NCBI GenBank assembly: GCA_963743575.1
Contig: CAVUQC010000007.1
Span: 1,550,001 to 1,614,000, forward strand
DNA from: DASUPK01 sp963743575
GTDB taxonomy: Bacteria; Actinomycetota; Thermoleophilia; Solirubrobacterales; 70-9
Reading direction: 5' to 3'
Length of the DNA stretch: 64,000 nt
The notes under the pieces are model-generated. The model was given only the letters and a program-made list of their open reading frames with translations. It had not been told where the DNA came from and did not search any database. Every line of letters begins with the position of its first letter. The stretch's first letter is position 1. Both the position numbers and the translations under genes were made by a program. Below, piece by piece: positions 51,269 through 60,129 of this stretch.

Positions 51269-52669
51269 TCACCGCCCGATGTGGAAGCCGATCCGCTCGG
51301 GGATCGCCGCCAGGGCGCGACTGATCGGGCGAGCGACGTCGCCGCGGTCCTCCGCCGCCTCCTTGCTCACCAGTCCGGCGCGGATGACGTTGCCGCCGAG
51401 CCAGGAGGCGAAGCCGGCCGGGACGAGGTGCGGCTCGGGGTCGACGAGGGCAAGCCCGGAGTGCTCGTCGCGGCGCTCGAGGGCGAGCGAGGCCAGGATC
51501 CGGCCAACCAGCATCGAGGGCCCGACTCCGTTACCCGTATAGCCGAAGGCGGCGTGGACGCGGTCCGAGCGCACGGGAAGGACCACGGGCAGATGGGACG
51601 GCGAAACGTCGATCGGGCCGCCCCAGGCATGCGTGAGCAGGCGGCCCTCCAGCTCGGGGAAGAACGAGCGCAGATGGGACCCGACCCGCTGGACGACGCC
51701 GGGATCGACCTCGGTCAATCCGCCAAGCCGGGCGCCACACGCGATCCGCCCACCGCCCCAGCCGAGGGCGATCCGTCCATCAGGTGTCGTCCGCATGTAG
51801 TGGACCATCGCTCGCGAGTCGGTGATGCATTCTCCGCCCGTCCAGCCGATCTCCTCGAGCAGGTCCGGAACCGGCTCGGTCAGCACGATGTGGCTTGAGG
51901 TCACCGTGAGCCGCCCACGCACGGGCGAGCCCGCGGCGCCGCTCGCCGAGCCGAGGGCGAGCACACACGCCCCCGAGCGGATCCGGGCGGTCGGAGTCTC
52001 GGCGAGGCAGCCCCAGCTCCCCGCATGCAGCCGGCGCACGGGTGAGCTCTCGAACACCCGCACGCGGGGACGTTCCGCGAGCCGGTCCCGCAGCCCGAGC
52101 GCGAGCCTCGCCGGCTGCACGGTGGCGGCCCCCGGATAGAGAGCGCCCGCTCGGAAGCGTGGGGAGCGGCAGCGCTCGGCGACCTGCTCGGGGCTGAGCT
52201 CCTCGACCGCGTCCCCGTCGCCGAGCTCACGGCAGGAGGCGACCGCCTCGTCCCAGATCCCGTCCTGCGCGGGGGCGGCCGACAGCTGCAGGTAGCCTCC
52301 GCGCCGGTACCAGGCGTCGATCTGCTGGGTGTCGCAGAAGGCGCCGATCTCGTCGACGGCATCCTGAGAAGCCTCGGCGACCCGGGCCGCCGCCCGGTCC
52401 CCGACCCGGTTGCGGAGGGTGTGCAGGCTGAACCACATGGCGTTGGCGAAGCCGCCGTTGCGGCCGCTGGGCCCGTGACCACAGTGATCGGCCTCCAGAA
52501 CGATCACCTCAGCTTCCGGCTCGAGCTGCGAGATCTGCCAGGCCGCCCACATGCCCGTGTAGCCGCCCCCGATGACGAGGACGTCGCAGCTCAGCTCTCC
52601 CTCGGCAGGCGGCAGCGCCGGGCGTTCGCCCGCCTCCTCCAGCCAGTATCCGTGAGCCGTGTGCTTCAT
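51269..52669 (-). CDS. FAD-dependent oxidase, gamma-glutamylputrescine oxidase-like
   Basis: 466 residues from ATG 52669. The DAO fold has CDVLVIGGGYTGMWAAWQISQLEPEAEVIVLEAD, followed by the HGPSGRNGGFANA motif typical of PuuB-type amine oxidases and related N-methyl amino-acid oxidases. The C-terminal FAD loop is HAAFGYTGNGVGPSMLVGRILASLAL. It would oxidise a secondary or primary amine in the cytosol. A single gene with no puu neighbours, so the precise substrate is open. Confidence 0.8.
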   Translation of the reverse strand: MKHTAHGYWLEEAGERPALPPAEGELSCDVLVIGGGYTGMWAAWQISQLEPEAEVIVLEADHCGHGPSGRNGGFANAMWFSLHTLRNRVGDRAAARVAEASQDAVDEIGAFCDTQQIDAWYRRGGYLQLSAAPAQDGIWDEAVASCRELGDGDAVEELSPEQVAERCRSPRFRAGALYPGAATVQPARLALGLRDRLAERPRVRVFESSPVRRLHAGSWGCLAETPTARIRSGACVLALGSASGAAGSPVRGRLTVTSSHIVLTEPVPDLLEEIGWTGGECITDSRAMVHYMRTTPDGRIALGWGGGRIACGARLGGLTEVDPGVVQRVGSHLRSFFPELEGRLLTHAWGGPIDVSPSHLPVVLPVRSDRVHAAFGYTGNGVGPSMLVGRILASLALERRDEHSGLALVDPEPHLVPAGFASWLGGNVIRAGLVSKEAAEDRGDVARPISRALAAIPERIGFHIGR

Positions 52670-52758
52670 GGGCCCCCAATCAAACACGGCCGCAGGCCGA
52701 TGAGTCTGCGCGTCGCAGAGAGTCATCCGGGTATAGCCAGAACAAAGGAGGAATCCGG

Positions 52759-53493
52759 ATGCCTGACAGAACTGGAACGCGCGAGGAATGGGATGCAGCC
52801 CGAGCCGAGCTTGCGAAGCTCGAGGCCGAGCAGGCCGAGCGCGAAAAGGAGATCAACGAGAAGCGACGCGAGCTGCCCTGGATGCCGGTCGAGAAGGACT
52901 ACGAGTTCGACACCGAGGAGGGCAAGAAGAGCCTCTCCGAGCTCTTCGACGGCCGCTCGCAGCTGCTCGCGTACAACATCATGTACGGGCCCGACTACAC
53001 GAAGGGCGCCTGCCCCGGCTGCACGAGCCTGGGGGACGAGTTCAGCGGCCCGCTGGTCCACCTGAACCATCGAGACGTGACCTTCCTCTGCTTCTCACGT
53101 GCGCCGATCGACGAGCTCGCGGCCTACAAGAAGCGGATGGGGTGGGAGTTCCCGTACGTCTCGACCTACGAGAGCGACTTCCCCTTCGACTTCGGCCTGG
53201 CGCTGACCCCCGAGCAGGCGCAGGAGATCCCCGAGGTCAAGGGCATGATCGACGACCCGCCCGATTGGCTCCAGGAGTGGGGCGAGCAGGTCGGCGCCGA
53301 TCTCAAAGACGGGTTGCGGGAGGGACCGGGCTACATCGCCTTCGCTCGCGAGAACGGGACCGTCTACCTGACCTATCAGGTGATGGCGCCCGACCCGTTC
53401 GTGGCGCCGTTCCACTCCTTCCTGGTCGATCGCACTCCGAAGGAGCAGCCCGAGGAGCCCCGGTCCTGGCGCAAGGACGAGTACCCGGACTAG
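52759..53493 (+). CDS. DUF899 family thioredoxin-fold protein
   Basis: 244 residues with a strong ribosome site (AAAGGAGG). Typical DUF899 blocks are ELPWMPVEKDYEFDTEEGKKSLSELFDGRSQLLAYNIMYGPDYTKGACPGCTSLGDEFSG, where CPGC is a thioredoxin-like dithiol, and VTFLCFSRAPIDELAAYKKRMGWEFPYVST. The family is predicted to be redox-active, but its biochemical role is not established. The family call is very reliable. Confidence 0.85.
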   Translation: MPDRTGTREEWDAARAELAKLEAEQAEREKEINEKRRELPWMPVEKDYEFDTEEGKKSLSELFDGRSQLLAYNIMYGPDYTKGACPGCTSLGDEFSGPLVHLNHRDVTFLCFSRAPIDELAAYKKRMGWEFPYVSTYESDFPFDFGLALTPEQAQEIPEVKGMIDDPPDWLQEWGEQVGADLKDGLREGPGYIAFARENGTVYLTYQVMAPDPFVAPFHSFLVDRTPKEQPEEPRSWRKDEYPD

Positions 53494-53496
53494 CCC

Positions 53497-54093
53497 TCAG
53501 CCGTCGCTGATCAGCGCGACCGGCAGACCGAGGCCGGTGGCGCTCCGGACAGTCCCAATTCGCCGACCGGGCTGAACGGCGTCGCGGATCGAGCCCAGGC
53601 GGTCGCCGAGCAGGGTGGCGACCGCATCGAGGTCGGCGACGGCGAAGGTGATGCCCCAGAAGCGAGCCGGGCCCGGCTTGACGTCGGCGTGCTCGACGAC
53701 CTCGAGGATCACCTCGCCGAGCCGGAAGAAGCCCTGACGCAGCCGCCTGCCGTCCGCCTCGCCCTCACGGACGCGGCGGCGCGCAACGCCGATCCCCTCG
53801 AGCGCGGCGGTCGTGCGCTCGAGATCGGGAGTGAAGACGACGAGGTGATCCACGCGGACGACCCCGTTCGGATGCGTGGACTGGGTCGGCCCGGCCCCGG
53901 ACGGCGGCGCGACCCGTAGGCCATCGACCTCACCGTCGAACCCGGAGAGTCGCCAGCCGAGCACTCCCTCGCCGGGCGCGAAGACGATCGGAACCTCGCC
54001 GGCGCGCATCGCTTCCCCGGAGGTCTCGAAGCCCGCCTCGGCCCACCGCCCGGGATCCGCTCCGAGGGTCAGCTGTTCGATCCGCCGCTTCAT
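53497..54093 (-). CDS. VOC-family protein, two modules
   Basis: 198 residues from ATG 54093. The centre VRVDHLVVFTPDLERTTAALEGIGVARRRVREGE, followed by FFRLGEVILEVVEH and FWGITFAVADLDAVATLLGDRLG, gives a VOC fold of the glyoxalase-like group; the N-terminal 75 residues are a divergent extra segment. Similar proteins in Actinobacteria have unknown substrates. It converges on the DUF899 gene with three bases between stops. Confidence 0.72.
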   Translation of the reverse strand: MKRRIEQLTLGADPGRWAEAGFETSGEAMRAGEVPIVFAPGEGVLGWRLSGFDGEVDGLRVAPPSGAGPTQSTHPNGVVRVDHLVVFTPDLERTTAALEGIGVARRRVREGEADGRRLRQGFFRLGEVILEVVEHADVKPGPARFWGITFAVADLDAVATLLGDRLGSIRDAVQPGRRIGTVRSATGLGLPVALISDG

Positions 54094-54120
54094 CTCGGCA
54101 CAAAGCGATACTGCATCTGC

Positions 54121-54708
54121 ATGAAGGCGGTGCTCGCGATAGCGGTTGTCTGCGTCCTCGGGGTCGCCGCGCTTGCGTACTTCGTGATCGATCCGTTCGG
54201 GGATGACTCGGACCCGGCGGCGCCCCTTCATCTCAGCGGCACGGCATGCGAGCGTCTGGCAGGGCTCGCCGGGTACCTGGCGGAGACGGACGACGGCGTC
54301 AACGACTTCCTGCTGGACCTCGGGCAACAGGGGGGCGGAATCAGCAGGGGGAGGCGGGCGCTCGCCGATTTGGCCCGCGGAGGCCGCAACCGCATCCCCG
54401 GAAAGGGGTTCAAGCAACGTTATGACGATGGCAGCGTGGGACAGGTGCGCCACTTCGTGGGCTACGTGCGCGCGTCGATGTTCGGCGGTGCGAGCGTGAC
54501 CCGGTGGATCTCCGAGCACCTGCGCCACGACCCGGCGGACTCTCCCGATGGCCGTCTCGGTGACGAGGGGATCGCCTTCGAGCAGGACGTGATCGCCGGC
54601 CGGCTGAACCTCTCGGACACGTCCAGCTGGCTCCGCACGAATCTCTGTCGCCGGCCGAGCGCTATTTACCGCAGTACTGACGAGGGGTCGTCCGATGGGG
54701 GCGCTTAG
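54121..54708 (+). CDS. exported or membrane-anchored protein, unknown
   Basis: 195 residues. N-terminal hydrophobic helix MKAVLAIAVVCVLGVAALAYFVI acts as a signal anchor, followed by an acidic stretch (DPFGDDSDPAAP) and a mainly helical domain with two cysteines. No family recognised. It overlaps the start of the arylsulfotransferase-like gene by 14 bases, so the two are likely co-expressed and may act together at the envelope. Confidence 0.6.
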   Translation: MKAVLAIAVVCVLGVAALAYFVIDPFGDDSDPAAPLHLSGTACERLAGLAGYLAETDDGVNDFLLDLGQQGGGISRGRRALADLARGGRNRIPGKGFKQRYDDGSVGQVRHFVGYVRASMFGGASVTRWISEHLRHDPADSPDGRLGDEGIAFEQDVIAGRLNLSDTSSWLRTNLCRRPSAIYRSTDEGSSDGGA

Positions 54709-56515
54709 CCTTCCAGCGATGCGGAGAAGGCGTAGATACCTCATCGCGGGGTTGACGATCGTGGCGCTTGCCGCACCGGGCAGTGCCTTCGCCTCGGGCG
54801 GCAAGCTGACGATCTCTCCGCAGGCGAACACGCCCGACGCCTCCCCGCAGACCCAGATCAGCATCCTCGGGGCGCCGCGCAAGGAAATCCGCTCGGTCAG
54901 CGTCAACGGGCAGACGTCGGGGCCGCATTCCGGTCATCTGAGCTCGTACTCCGGTCATCGCGGCGCGAGCTTCCTGCTCGATCAGCAGTTGACGCAGGGT
55001 GAATCCGTCTCGGTCGAGATCCGGATCAGGGGGCGCAAGCCGATCCGCTACTCGTTCACGGTTGCGACGCTGGGGCCGAAGCTCCCGACCCTGAACCTGT
55101 CCACGAACCAACCGGACAAGCTCGACCACTTCGTGACGGAGCCCGGGTTGACCCCGCCGCGGATCACGGTGAACAGGAGCTCCAAGCGGGCGCGCGGCAA
55201 TGGGAGCGTCTTCCTTGCCCCCCTGCCTTCGCCCATTGTTCACCCTGGAAGCAACAACACCTTGACGATCAATCCGGTCGGGCCGGGGGGCCCGATGATC
55301 ACCGACGGCGGTGGCAACCTCGTCTGGTTCAGGCAGCTCACCCCGCCGGAGGTCGCCGCCAACCTGAGCATCCAGAGGTACCGCGGCCGCAAGGTGCTGA
55401 CCTGGTGGGAGGGGACGGTCAGCGTCGCCGCGTTCGGCGCCGGCGGCGCCGTGATCGCGAACCACGCCTACAACGTGATCAGGGTCGTGCACGCTGGCAA
55501 CGGCTACCCGATGGACCTGCACGAGTTTCGGCTCACGAAGGACGGAAGCGCTCTCTTCACCATCTACTCGCTGATCCGGGTTCACCTCCCGGGCACGCCG
55601 GCGGGCACCCTCTCGCCGCTGATCGACTCGATCGTTCAGCAGGTCGACGTGAAGACGGGGCTGGTCGAGTGGGAGTGGCATTCCTACGGCCACATCCCGC
55701 TCGACACCTCGCAGGCGACGCCCCAGAACAGCGCTTTCTACGACGCCTTCCACATCAACGCGATCCAGACGCTCAAGCACGACCGGGTGCTGATCTCGGC
55801 GCGTGACACCTCCAGCGTCTATGCCATCGACCGCGCGAGCGGCCGTCTCCTCTGGACGCTGGGGGGCAAGGGCAGCAACTTCCGATTCGGCCCCGGAGCC
55901 CAGTTCTATTTCCAGCACGACGCTCACATGCTGAGCAACGGGCGTATCTCGATGTTCGACGACGGCGCCGGGCCGCCGCAGCTGAATCCCTTCTCGCGAG
56001 GCCTGATCCTGCAGCTCAACTTCCGGAAGCACAGGGCGACGCTCGTGCGCCAGTTCGCGCGGTCGAACAACACCTCCGCCCAGAGCGAGGGAAGCCTGCA
56101 GAGGCTGCCCGACAACAACGTGTTCGTCGGTTTCGGGTCCGAGCCGTTCTTCTCGGAATTCTCCGCCCGGGGCAAGCTCCTGCTGGACGGCAGCCTGCCG
56201 CAGGACGACGGCACCTACCGGACTTACAGGTTCCCGTGGAAGGCCTCGCCAAAGACGAAGCCGGTCATCGTCGCCCAGCGCCAGGGCCCGACCGGGGTCT
56301 CGCTCTTCGCTAGCTGGAACGGGGCCACCCGCGTGGCGAAGTGGCGGTTCCTGGCCGGCCAGAGCGCCGGCTCCCTCTCGCGGATCGCGACGACGAAGAA
56401 GCGCTCGTTCGAGACCCGCGTCGATCTCGGCACCTCCGCGACGGTGTTCGCCGTGCGTGCCCTGGACTCGAAGGGGCACGTGATCGGCCGCTCCGACGCT
56501 GTGCCCGCCTCCTGA
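54695..56515 (+). CDS. secreted arylsulfotransferase-like protein
   Basis: 606 residues. A signal peptide follows a basic start (MRRRRRYLIAGLTIVALAAPGSAFA). The body matches the bacterial arylsulfotransferase (ASST/Arylsulfotran_2) beta-propeller pattern: GYPMDLHEFRLTKDGSALF, WEWHSYGHIPLD, DAFHINAIQTLKHDRVLISAR, LLWTLGGKGSNFRFGP, FYFQHDAHMLSNGRISMFDDG and LPDNNVFVGFGSEPFFSEF. The family transfers sulfate between phenols, though many actinobacterial members are uncharacterised. ATG 54695 has GAGGGG upstream; ATG 54719 is an alternative. It ends in a four-base overlap with the next frame. Confidence 0.8.
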   Translation: MGALSLPAMRRRRRYLIAGLTIVALAAPGSAFASGGKLTISPQANTPDASPQTQISILGAPRKEIRSVSVNGQTSGPHSGHLSSYSGHRGASFLLDQQLTQGESVSVEIRIRGRKPIRYSFTVATLGPKLPTLNLSTNQPDKLDHFVTEPGLTPPRITVNRSSKRARGNGSVFLAPLPSPIVHPGSNNTLTINPVGPGGPMITDGGGNLVWFRQLTPPEVAANLSIQRYRGRKVLTWWEGTVSVAAFGAGGAVIANHAYNVIRVVHAGNGYPMDLHEFRLTKDGSALFTIYSLIRVHLPGTPAGTLSPLIDSIVQQVDVKTGLVEWEWHSYGHIPLDTSQATPQNSAFYDAFHINAIQTLKHDRVLISARDTSSVYAIDRASGRLLWTLGGKGSNFRFGPGAQFYFQHDAHMLSNGRISMFDDGAGPPQLNPFSRGLILQLNFRKHRATLVRQFARSNNTSAQSEGSLQRLPDNNVFVGFGSEPFFSEFSARGKLLLDGSLPQDDGTYRTYRFPWKASPKTKPVIVAQRQGPTGVSLFASWNGATRVAKWRFLAGQSAGSLSRIATTKKRSFETRVDLGTSATVFAVRALDSKGHVIGRSDAVPAS

Positions 56516-57867
56516 CCGACGGCGCCTACTGGCCCAGGCCCTGGACCTGCGAGGACGGCGGCCCACGCAGATGGGGGGCCGTGGAGGGACCCGGGCTCGG
56601 CATCGGGCCGGGCGATCGCCTCGAGGTTGCGGCGGTCCATGACGCGTTCGCTACGGACGCGCTGGTCCGGCGCGACCCGGGGGAGCTCTACGCGCTCCGG
56701 CACGGGATGCCGGCAGGGGGGCCTCAGGCCGGTGACGTCGATGCCTGGGTGGAGCGGCTGGACCCCGAGACGCTCGCGGTCATCGCCTCAACACCACGTC
56801 TTCCGGGCGGGCGGTTCTGGCCGGGCGGCATCGCGGCGCACGCCAACGGCGACCTGCACGCCATCTTCGGGCGCTGGGCGCATCGGCTCAGCCCGGCCCT
56901 CGACGTGCTCGCCTCGCACCGGCTGCCGGTGGACCGCCCGTACAACTCGTTCGTGGTCCTGAACGGCGGCGAGCTGGTCACCAAGGACTGCGACGCGCCA
57001 GCCGGCCGGGAACCCTCGACCGTCTCGGTTCTGGATCCGGAGACGCTCCTACCGGTGGCTCCGCCGCTGCCACTGCCGGAACCGTGCGTCGGCCGACTCT
57101 CCAGCGACGGAGAGACCGTCTTCGTGATCGGTTCCACGAAGATGTTCGCCCTGCGGCTCGACCGGGATGCGGGCAGGCTCACGGTGGATGACGGCTGGCG
57201 CCCGAGCTACGGGCCGGCGCCCGGCCGCGGGTACGGCTGGGACCCGGTGGTGACGCCGGAGCACATCTTCTGGATGGACAACGGTCGCAACCGTGTGGAT
57301 CACACGATGCTCGGCAGCGGCGTGGACGCCTCGCCGGTCAGGCTCTGGTGGTCGCGGCTCGATGCGGATTCGGCCAGCTCGGTCGAGATCAGCGGCCTTC
57401 CGCGTGGCACCGAGTCGAACCCGCCGGGCTGGGACCCGGTTGGCCGGATCGTGGTCGCCTACGACGCCGGCAACGCCTTCGTCCGCGCCTGGCGCCTGAA
57501 GGGCGACGAGCTCGAGCCGCTCTGGCGCCGCGACGGGCTGGCCCACGCGGGACACCTGATCCTCTATCCAGAGGCGCGTGAGCTCGTCGTGGGCGACTGG
57601 CAGGGCCATCCGGTGCTGAAGAGCGGCCCGTTCCGCCGAGCCGTCGCGGCCGCGGGGCCGGTGCTCGCGCGGAGCGCCCGCGCCATGCAGGCCAGCCGCT
57701 CGCTGGGTGGAGACTCGCTGGTGGTCCTGGACCTCGATTCGGGCGCGGAGAAGGCGCGGGTCGAGGTTCCCTCCGCGATCCAGGGATTTCTCTTCCCGGC
57801 CCCGGGATTCGGGCGCGACGTCTACTACCAGTCGCTCTCCGTGATCGCGCGGGTCCGGGTCACCTAG
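56512..57867 (+). CDS. beta-propeller-like protein, unknown, uncertain start
   Basis: 451 residues if read from CTG 56512, which overlaps the preceding stop (CTGA); GTG 56581 is the first conventional start but would remove the coding-like segment AYWPRPWTCEDGGPRRWGAV. The rest has repeated strand patterns (FVVLNGGELVTKDCDAP, TVFVIGSTKMFALRLDRDAGRL, GRIVVAYDAGNAFVRAWRLK, SLVVLDLDSGAEKARVEVPS) suggesting a propeller. No signal peptide in either case. Probably in an operon with the two genes upstream. No family assigned. Confidence 0.6.
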   Translation: MTDGAYWPRPWTCEDGGPRRWGAVEGPGLGIGPGDRLEVAAVHDAFATDALVRRDPGELYALRHGMPAGGPQAGDVDAWVERLDPETLAVIASTPRLPGGRFWPGGIAAHANGDLHAIFGRWAHRLSPALDVLASHRLPVDRPYNSFVVLNGGELVTKDCDAPAGREPSTVSVLDPETLLPVAPPLPLPEPCVGRLSSDGETVFVIGSTKMFALRLDRDAGRLTVDDGWRPSYGPAPGRGYGWDPVVTPEHIFWMDNGRNRVDHTMLGSGVDASPVRLWWSRLDADSASSVEISGLPRGTESNPPGWDPVGRIVVAYDAGNAFVRAWRLKGDELEPLWRRDGLAHAGHLILYPEARELVVGDWQGHPVLKSGPFRRAVAAAGPVLARSARAMQASRSLGGDSLVVLDLDSGAEKARVEVPSAIQGFLFPAPGFGRDVYYQSLSVIARVRVT

Positions 57868-57893
57868 TCGCTCCGAAGCGGGCCGGGGACTAA

Positions 57894-58125
57894 CTAGTGC
57901 CGCTTCTTCTTCTTTTTCCCCTTGCACTTCTTGTGCTTCTTCTTGGAGCTGTCGGCCGAGCGCTTGTGCTTCTTCTTGTGCTTCTTCTTGCACTTCGTCG
58001 TCGCCGGAGCGGGGGCCGGCGTCGGCGGGCTGGCCTCCACTGCACCGATGTCGGTGCCGTCTCCGGCGTTCGGCCCGCTCAGGTCGACCGTGCGCGGCAG
58101 CCCGCGCTGATCCGTCGGGTGAGCG
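57894..58125 (-). pseudogene. C-terminal remnant of a surface beta-helix protein
   Basis: The minus-strand frame ends with DQRGLPRTVD, then GDGTDIGAVE, the closing motif of choice-of-anchor/beta-helix surface proteins, then a Pro/Ala linker and a Lys/His-rich tail (TTKCKKKHKKKHKRSAD). Only this end is present; no signal peptide or beta-helix repeats precede it. The tail resembles that of the secreted protein at 26113. Another 245 bases up to the GH76-like gene hold no gene I can support. Confidence 0.6.
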
Positions 58126-58371
58126 GCGCGGACACGAGGGCTTCGGGAGTCATCGTCGAGGTCGAGAACCAGATGCTGATGACCTACTTCAACCGTGCGC
58201 TCTGGGTCTACTCCGACTTCACCTACATCGGCGACTCCCCGAGGGGTGCGCACGTCCGGGTTCACTATTTTCCCGGCGCGCAGGCTCCGCTACCGCGACC
58301 CCTGGACTGAGCTTCCGCACGCGGCTGCCCACGCCGAGTCAATTCCCCGCCTAACGTGTTCGGGGGTAGGA

Positions 58372-59682
58372 GTGTCGTTCGTCCGCAGAAGCTCGCTCGC
58401 AGTGCTGATCTCGCTGATGGCCCTCATCGTCGCGGGTGTCGCAAGCATGCCGAGCGCGAACGCGCTGAGCAGCAGCCAGGCGCACTATCTCAAGGCTGCG
58501 AACAAGGGCGTCAAGCAGACCCATCGCTGGTGGAACCGGGGCAGGCACTGGTACAGCTCGACCCTGGGCTCGTCGCAGGTCGCCTCCCTGTGGGGGGTCG
58601 TGCCCCTCTTCGAGGCGCTGAACGGACTGGAGATCGCGCAGCCCTCGCGGCGCCACCTCCGTCAGCTCAATCGCTTCGCCTGGGGAGCCCAGCGCTACCT
58701 CAATCCGAACCTCAGGCCGGTTGCCGGCTTCGGGCCTCGGCCCGGTCAGCACAATCCGGGCAAGACCACCTGGTTCGACGACAACGGCTGGTGGGGCCTC
58801 GCCTTCCTCGACGCCTACCGCGCCACCGGCAATGGCCGCTGGCTGACCGACGCCGAAATCGCTCAGAACTACATCAGCGTTTCGGGCTGGGACAACACGC
58901 CGGGTCGACCGGGCGGGATCTGGTGGAACACCAACCACAGCTTCTACGCCGGGGAGTCCCTGGCCGGCGGGACCCTGCTCTCCGCGAAGCTCTATGCGAT
59001 CACGCACGACTCCCACTACCTGGACGACGCCCTCAAGTACATCGCTTGGGGTGACGTCTGGCTGACCGATCCCACGACCGGGTTGTACGCCCGCCTGCGC
59101 AGGCCGAAGACTTACTACCCGAAGGGCGGCGCCTCGCCGACCGGAGCAGCGCCCGGAGCCACGACCGCGGCGGACCAGAAGGCCCTGAGCGCGAACCCCG
59201 ACGAGGCGGCCAAGCTCGAGGCCGCCGGGACCCCCGTCGCGGAACCGGGGGAGGCGCAGTCGGCCTTCAACAACTATCCGCCGTTCGCGCCGTCGCCGAT
59301 GCCCTACGTGAACGGGCCGATGATCCTGGCCCACCGGATCATCTGCGACGAGACCGGCAAGAAGTCGTACTGCCAGCGCGCCGAGCAACTCGCGACGACC
59401 ACCCTCGAGGTCTACCGGCGCTTCTGGATGGGCCCGCAGTTCGACTTCTGGTACCTGCGCACGATGCTGGAGTTCGCGAAGGACGACAACAACGGCAACT
59501 GGTACGCGATCATCCAGCGCAACGCCCGCAGCGCCCTACATCGCTCGCGCGACAAGCACGGCCTCTATCTCCGCACCTGGTACGGCAAGAAGGCCTCGCG
59601 GGCCAGCGCCCCGAAGGGCAGCATCCAGCTTCATTCCGCCAACGCAGCGCTGTTCGCCTGGATGGGCGCGCTCGGGCGGTGA
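58372..59682 (+). CDS. secreted GH76-like glycoside hydrolase
   Basis: 436 residues from GTG 58372 (GGGGTAGGA upstream). Signal peptide SSLAVLISLMALIVAGVASMPSANA. The (alpha/alpha)6 toroid pattern contains WFDDNGWWGLAFLDAYRATGN, whose Asp pair (residues about 136-137) matches the catalytic DD of GH76 alpha-1,6-mannanases, and GIWWNTNHSFYAGESLAGGTLLSAKLY. GH76 enzymes cut mannan backbones; in Actinobacteria they may trim cell-envelope mannans. A low-complexity Ala-rich insert (about residues 255-300) is unusual. Family call moderately firm. Confidence 0.75.
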   Translation: MSFVRRSSLAVLISLMALIVAGVASMPSANALSSSQAHYLKAANKGVKQTHRWWNRGRHWYSSTLGSSQVASLWGVVPLFEALNGLEIAQPSRRHLRQLNRFAWGAQRYLNPNLRPVAGFGPRPGQHNPGKTTWFDDNGWWGLAFLDAYRATGNGRWLTDAEIAQNYISVSGWDNTPGRPGGIWWNTNHSFYAGESLAGGTLLSAKLYAITHDSHYLDDALKYIAWGDVWLTDPTTGLYARLRRPKTYYPKGGASPTGAAPGATTAADQKALSANPDEAAKLEAAGTPVAEPGEAQSAFNNYPPFAPSPMPYVNGPMILAHRIICDETGKKSYCQRAEQLATTTLEVYRRFWMGPQFDFWYLRTMLEFAKDDNNGNWYAIIQRNARSALHRSRDKHGLYLRTWYGKKASRASAPKGSIQLHSANAALFAWMGALGR

Positions 59683-59689
59683 GCCGCGG

Positions 59690-59824
59690 CTACGGCCCGG
59701 TGCCGGCTGCGGCCAGCGCCGCGATGGCCAGCGCCACTCCGAAGATCGCCCCGATCGAGTACGCGAGGACGAGACGCCCGCCCCGGATGCGATCGGTCGC
59801 TAACTGATCGATCAACGTGCTCAT
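59690..59824 (-). CDS. 44-residue single-pass membrane protein under c-di-AMP control
   Basis: Reads MSTLIDQLATDRIRGGRLVL and continues through a hydrophobic helix (LVLAYSIGAIFGVALAIAAL) to a short AAAGTGP end. The ATG has GAGAGG six bases upstream and lies 17 bases after a c-di-AMP riboswitch, which shows it is expressed and regulated. One Leu is encoded by TTA, a rare codon at this GC level. No family recognised. A membrane role linked to osmotic or wall state is inferred from the switch alone. Confidence 0.7.
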   Translation of the reverse strand: MSTLIDQLATDRIRGGRLVLAYSIGAIFGVALAIAALAAAGTGP

Positions 59825-59840
59825 GCCAACCTCTCTTTCT

Positions 59841-59967
59841 CGGGCCTACGGGGTTAGCTGACGGGCTCGCGCTGAAAGAGTGCGCTACGGATCGACCGAT
59901 TCGCCCACGCGGAGCTTGCGCTCCAGTTGGTTCCCCCGTTCAGGTCAAGCGACCTGATTCGGCAGGT
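59841..59967 (-). promoter_or_regulatory. c-di-AMP riboswitch (ydaO type) upstream of small ORF
   Basis: On the minus strand the leader shows CCGAATCAGGTCGCTTGACC, then ACGGGGGAACC, GTGGGCGAATCGG, a GCGCGAGCCCGTC hairpin and CAGCTAACCCCGTAGGC, the same order of blocks as in the switch at 15061-15181 and the Bacillus ydaO leader. The GAGAGGTTGGC that follows carries the ribosome site of the 44-residue ORF. Confidence 0.85.
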
Positions 59968-60036
59968 GCAATTGAGCGGAACGCTACCCGATTCTCGGGA
60001 TGGGAAACGCACCGCGGCTTCGGCAAAGCGTCAGAC

Positions 60037-60129
60037 GGCTTCGCCATAAAGCCGGGGCCACAGGCGGCCGCCCCAAGACAAGTCGCGGCGGCTTCGCCGC
60101 CGCTCTGAAGAGAGGCGGCCTGGTGGCCC
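60037..60129 (+). repeat. dispersed structured repeat, copy B
   Basis: Starts GGCTTCGCCATA and ends with GTGGCCCC, which pairs with an internal GGGGCCAC. The hairpin CCGCTCT-GAAG-AGAGGCGG is intact. It abuts the 3' end of the minus-strand zinc-ribbon gene. Confidence 0.75.

Noticed and set aside
57897..58310. Leu-rich membrane protein on the plus strand
   Set aside because: The Leu run is the complement of the Lys-rich tail on the minus strand, whose preceding DIGAVE motif is a genuine protein signature.
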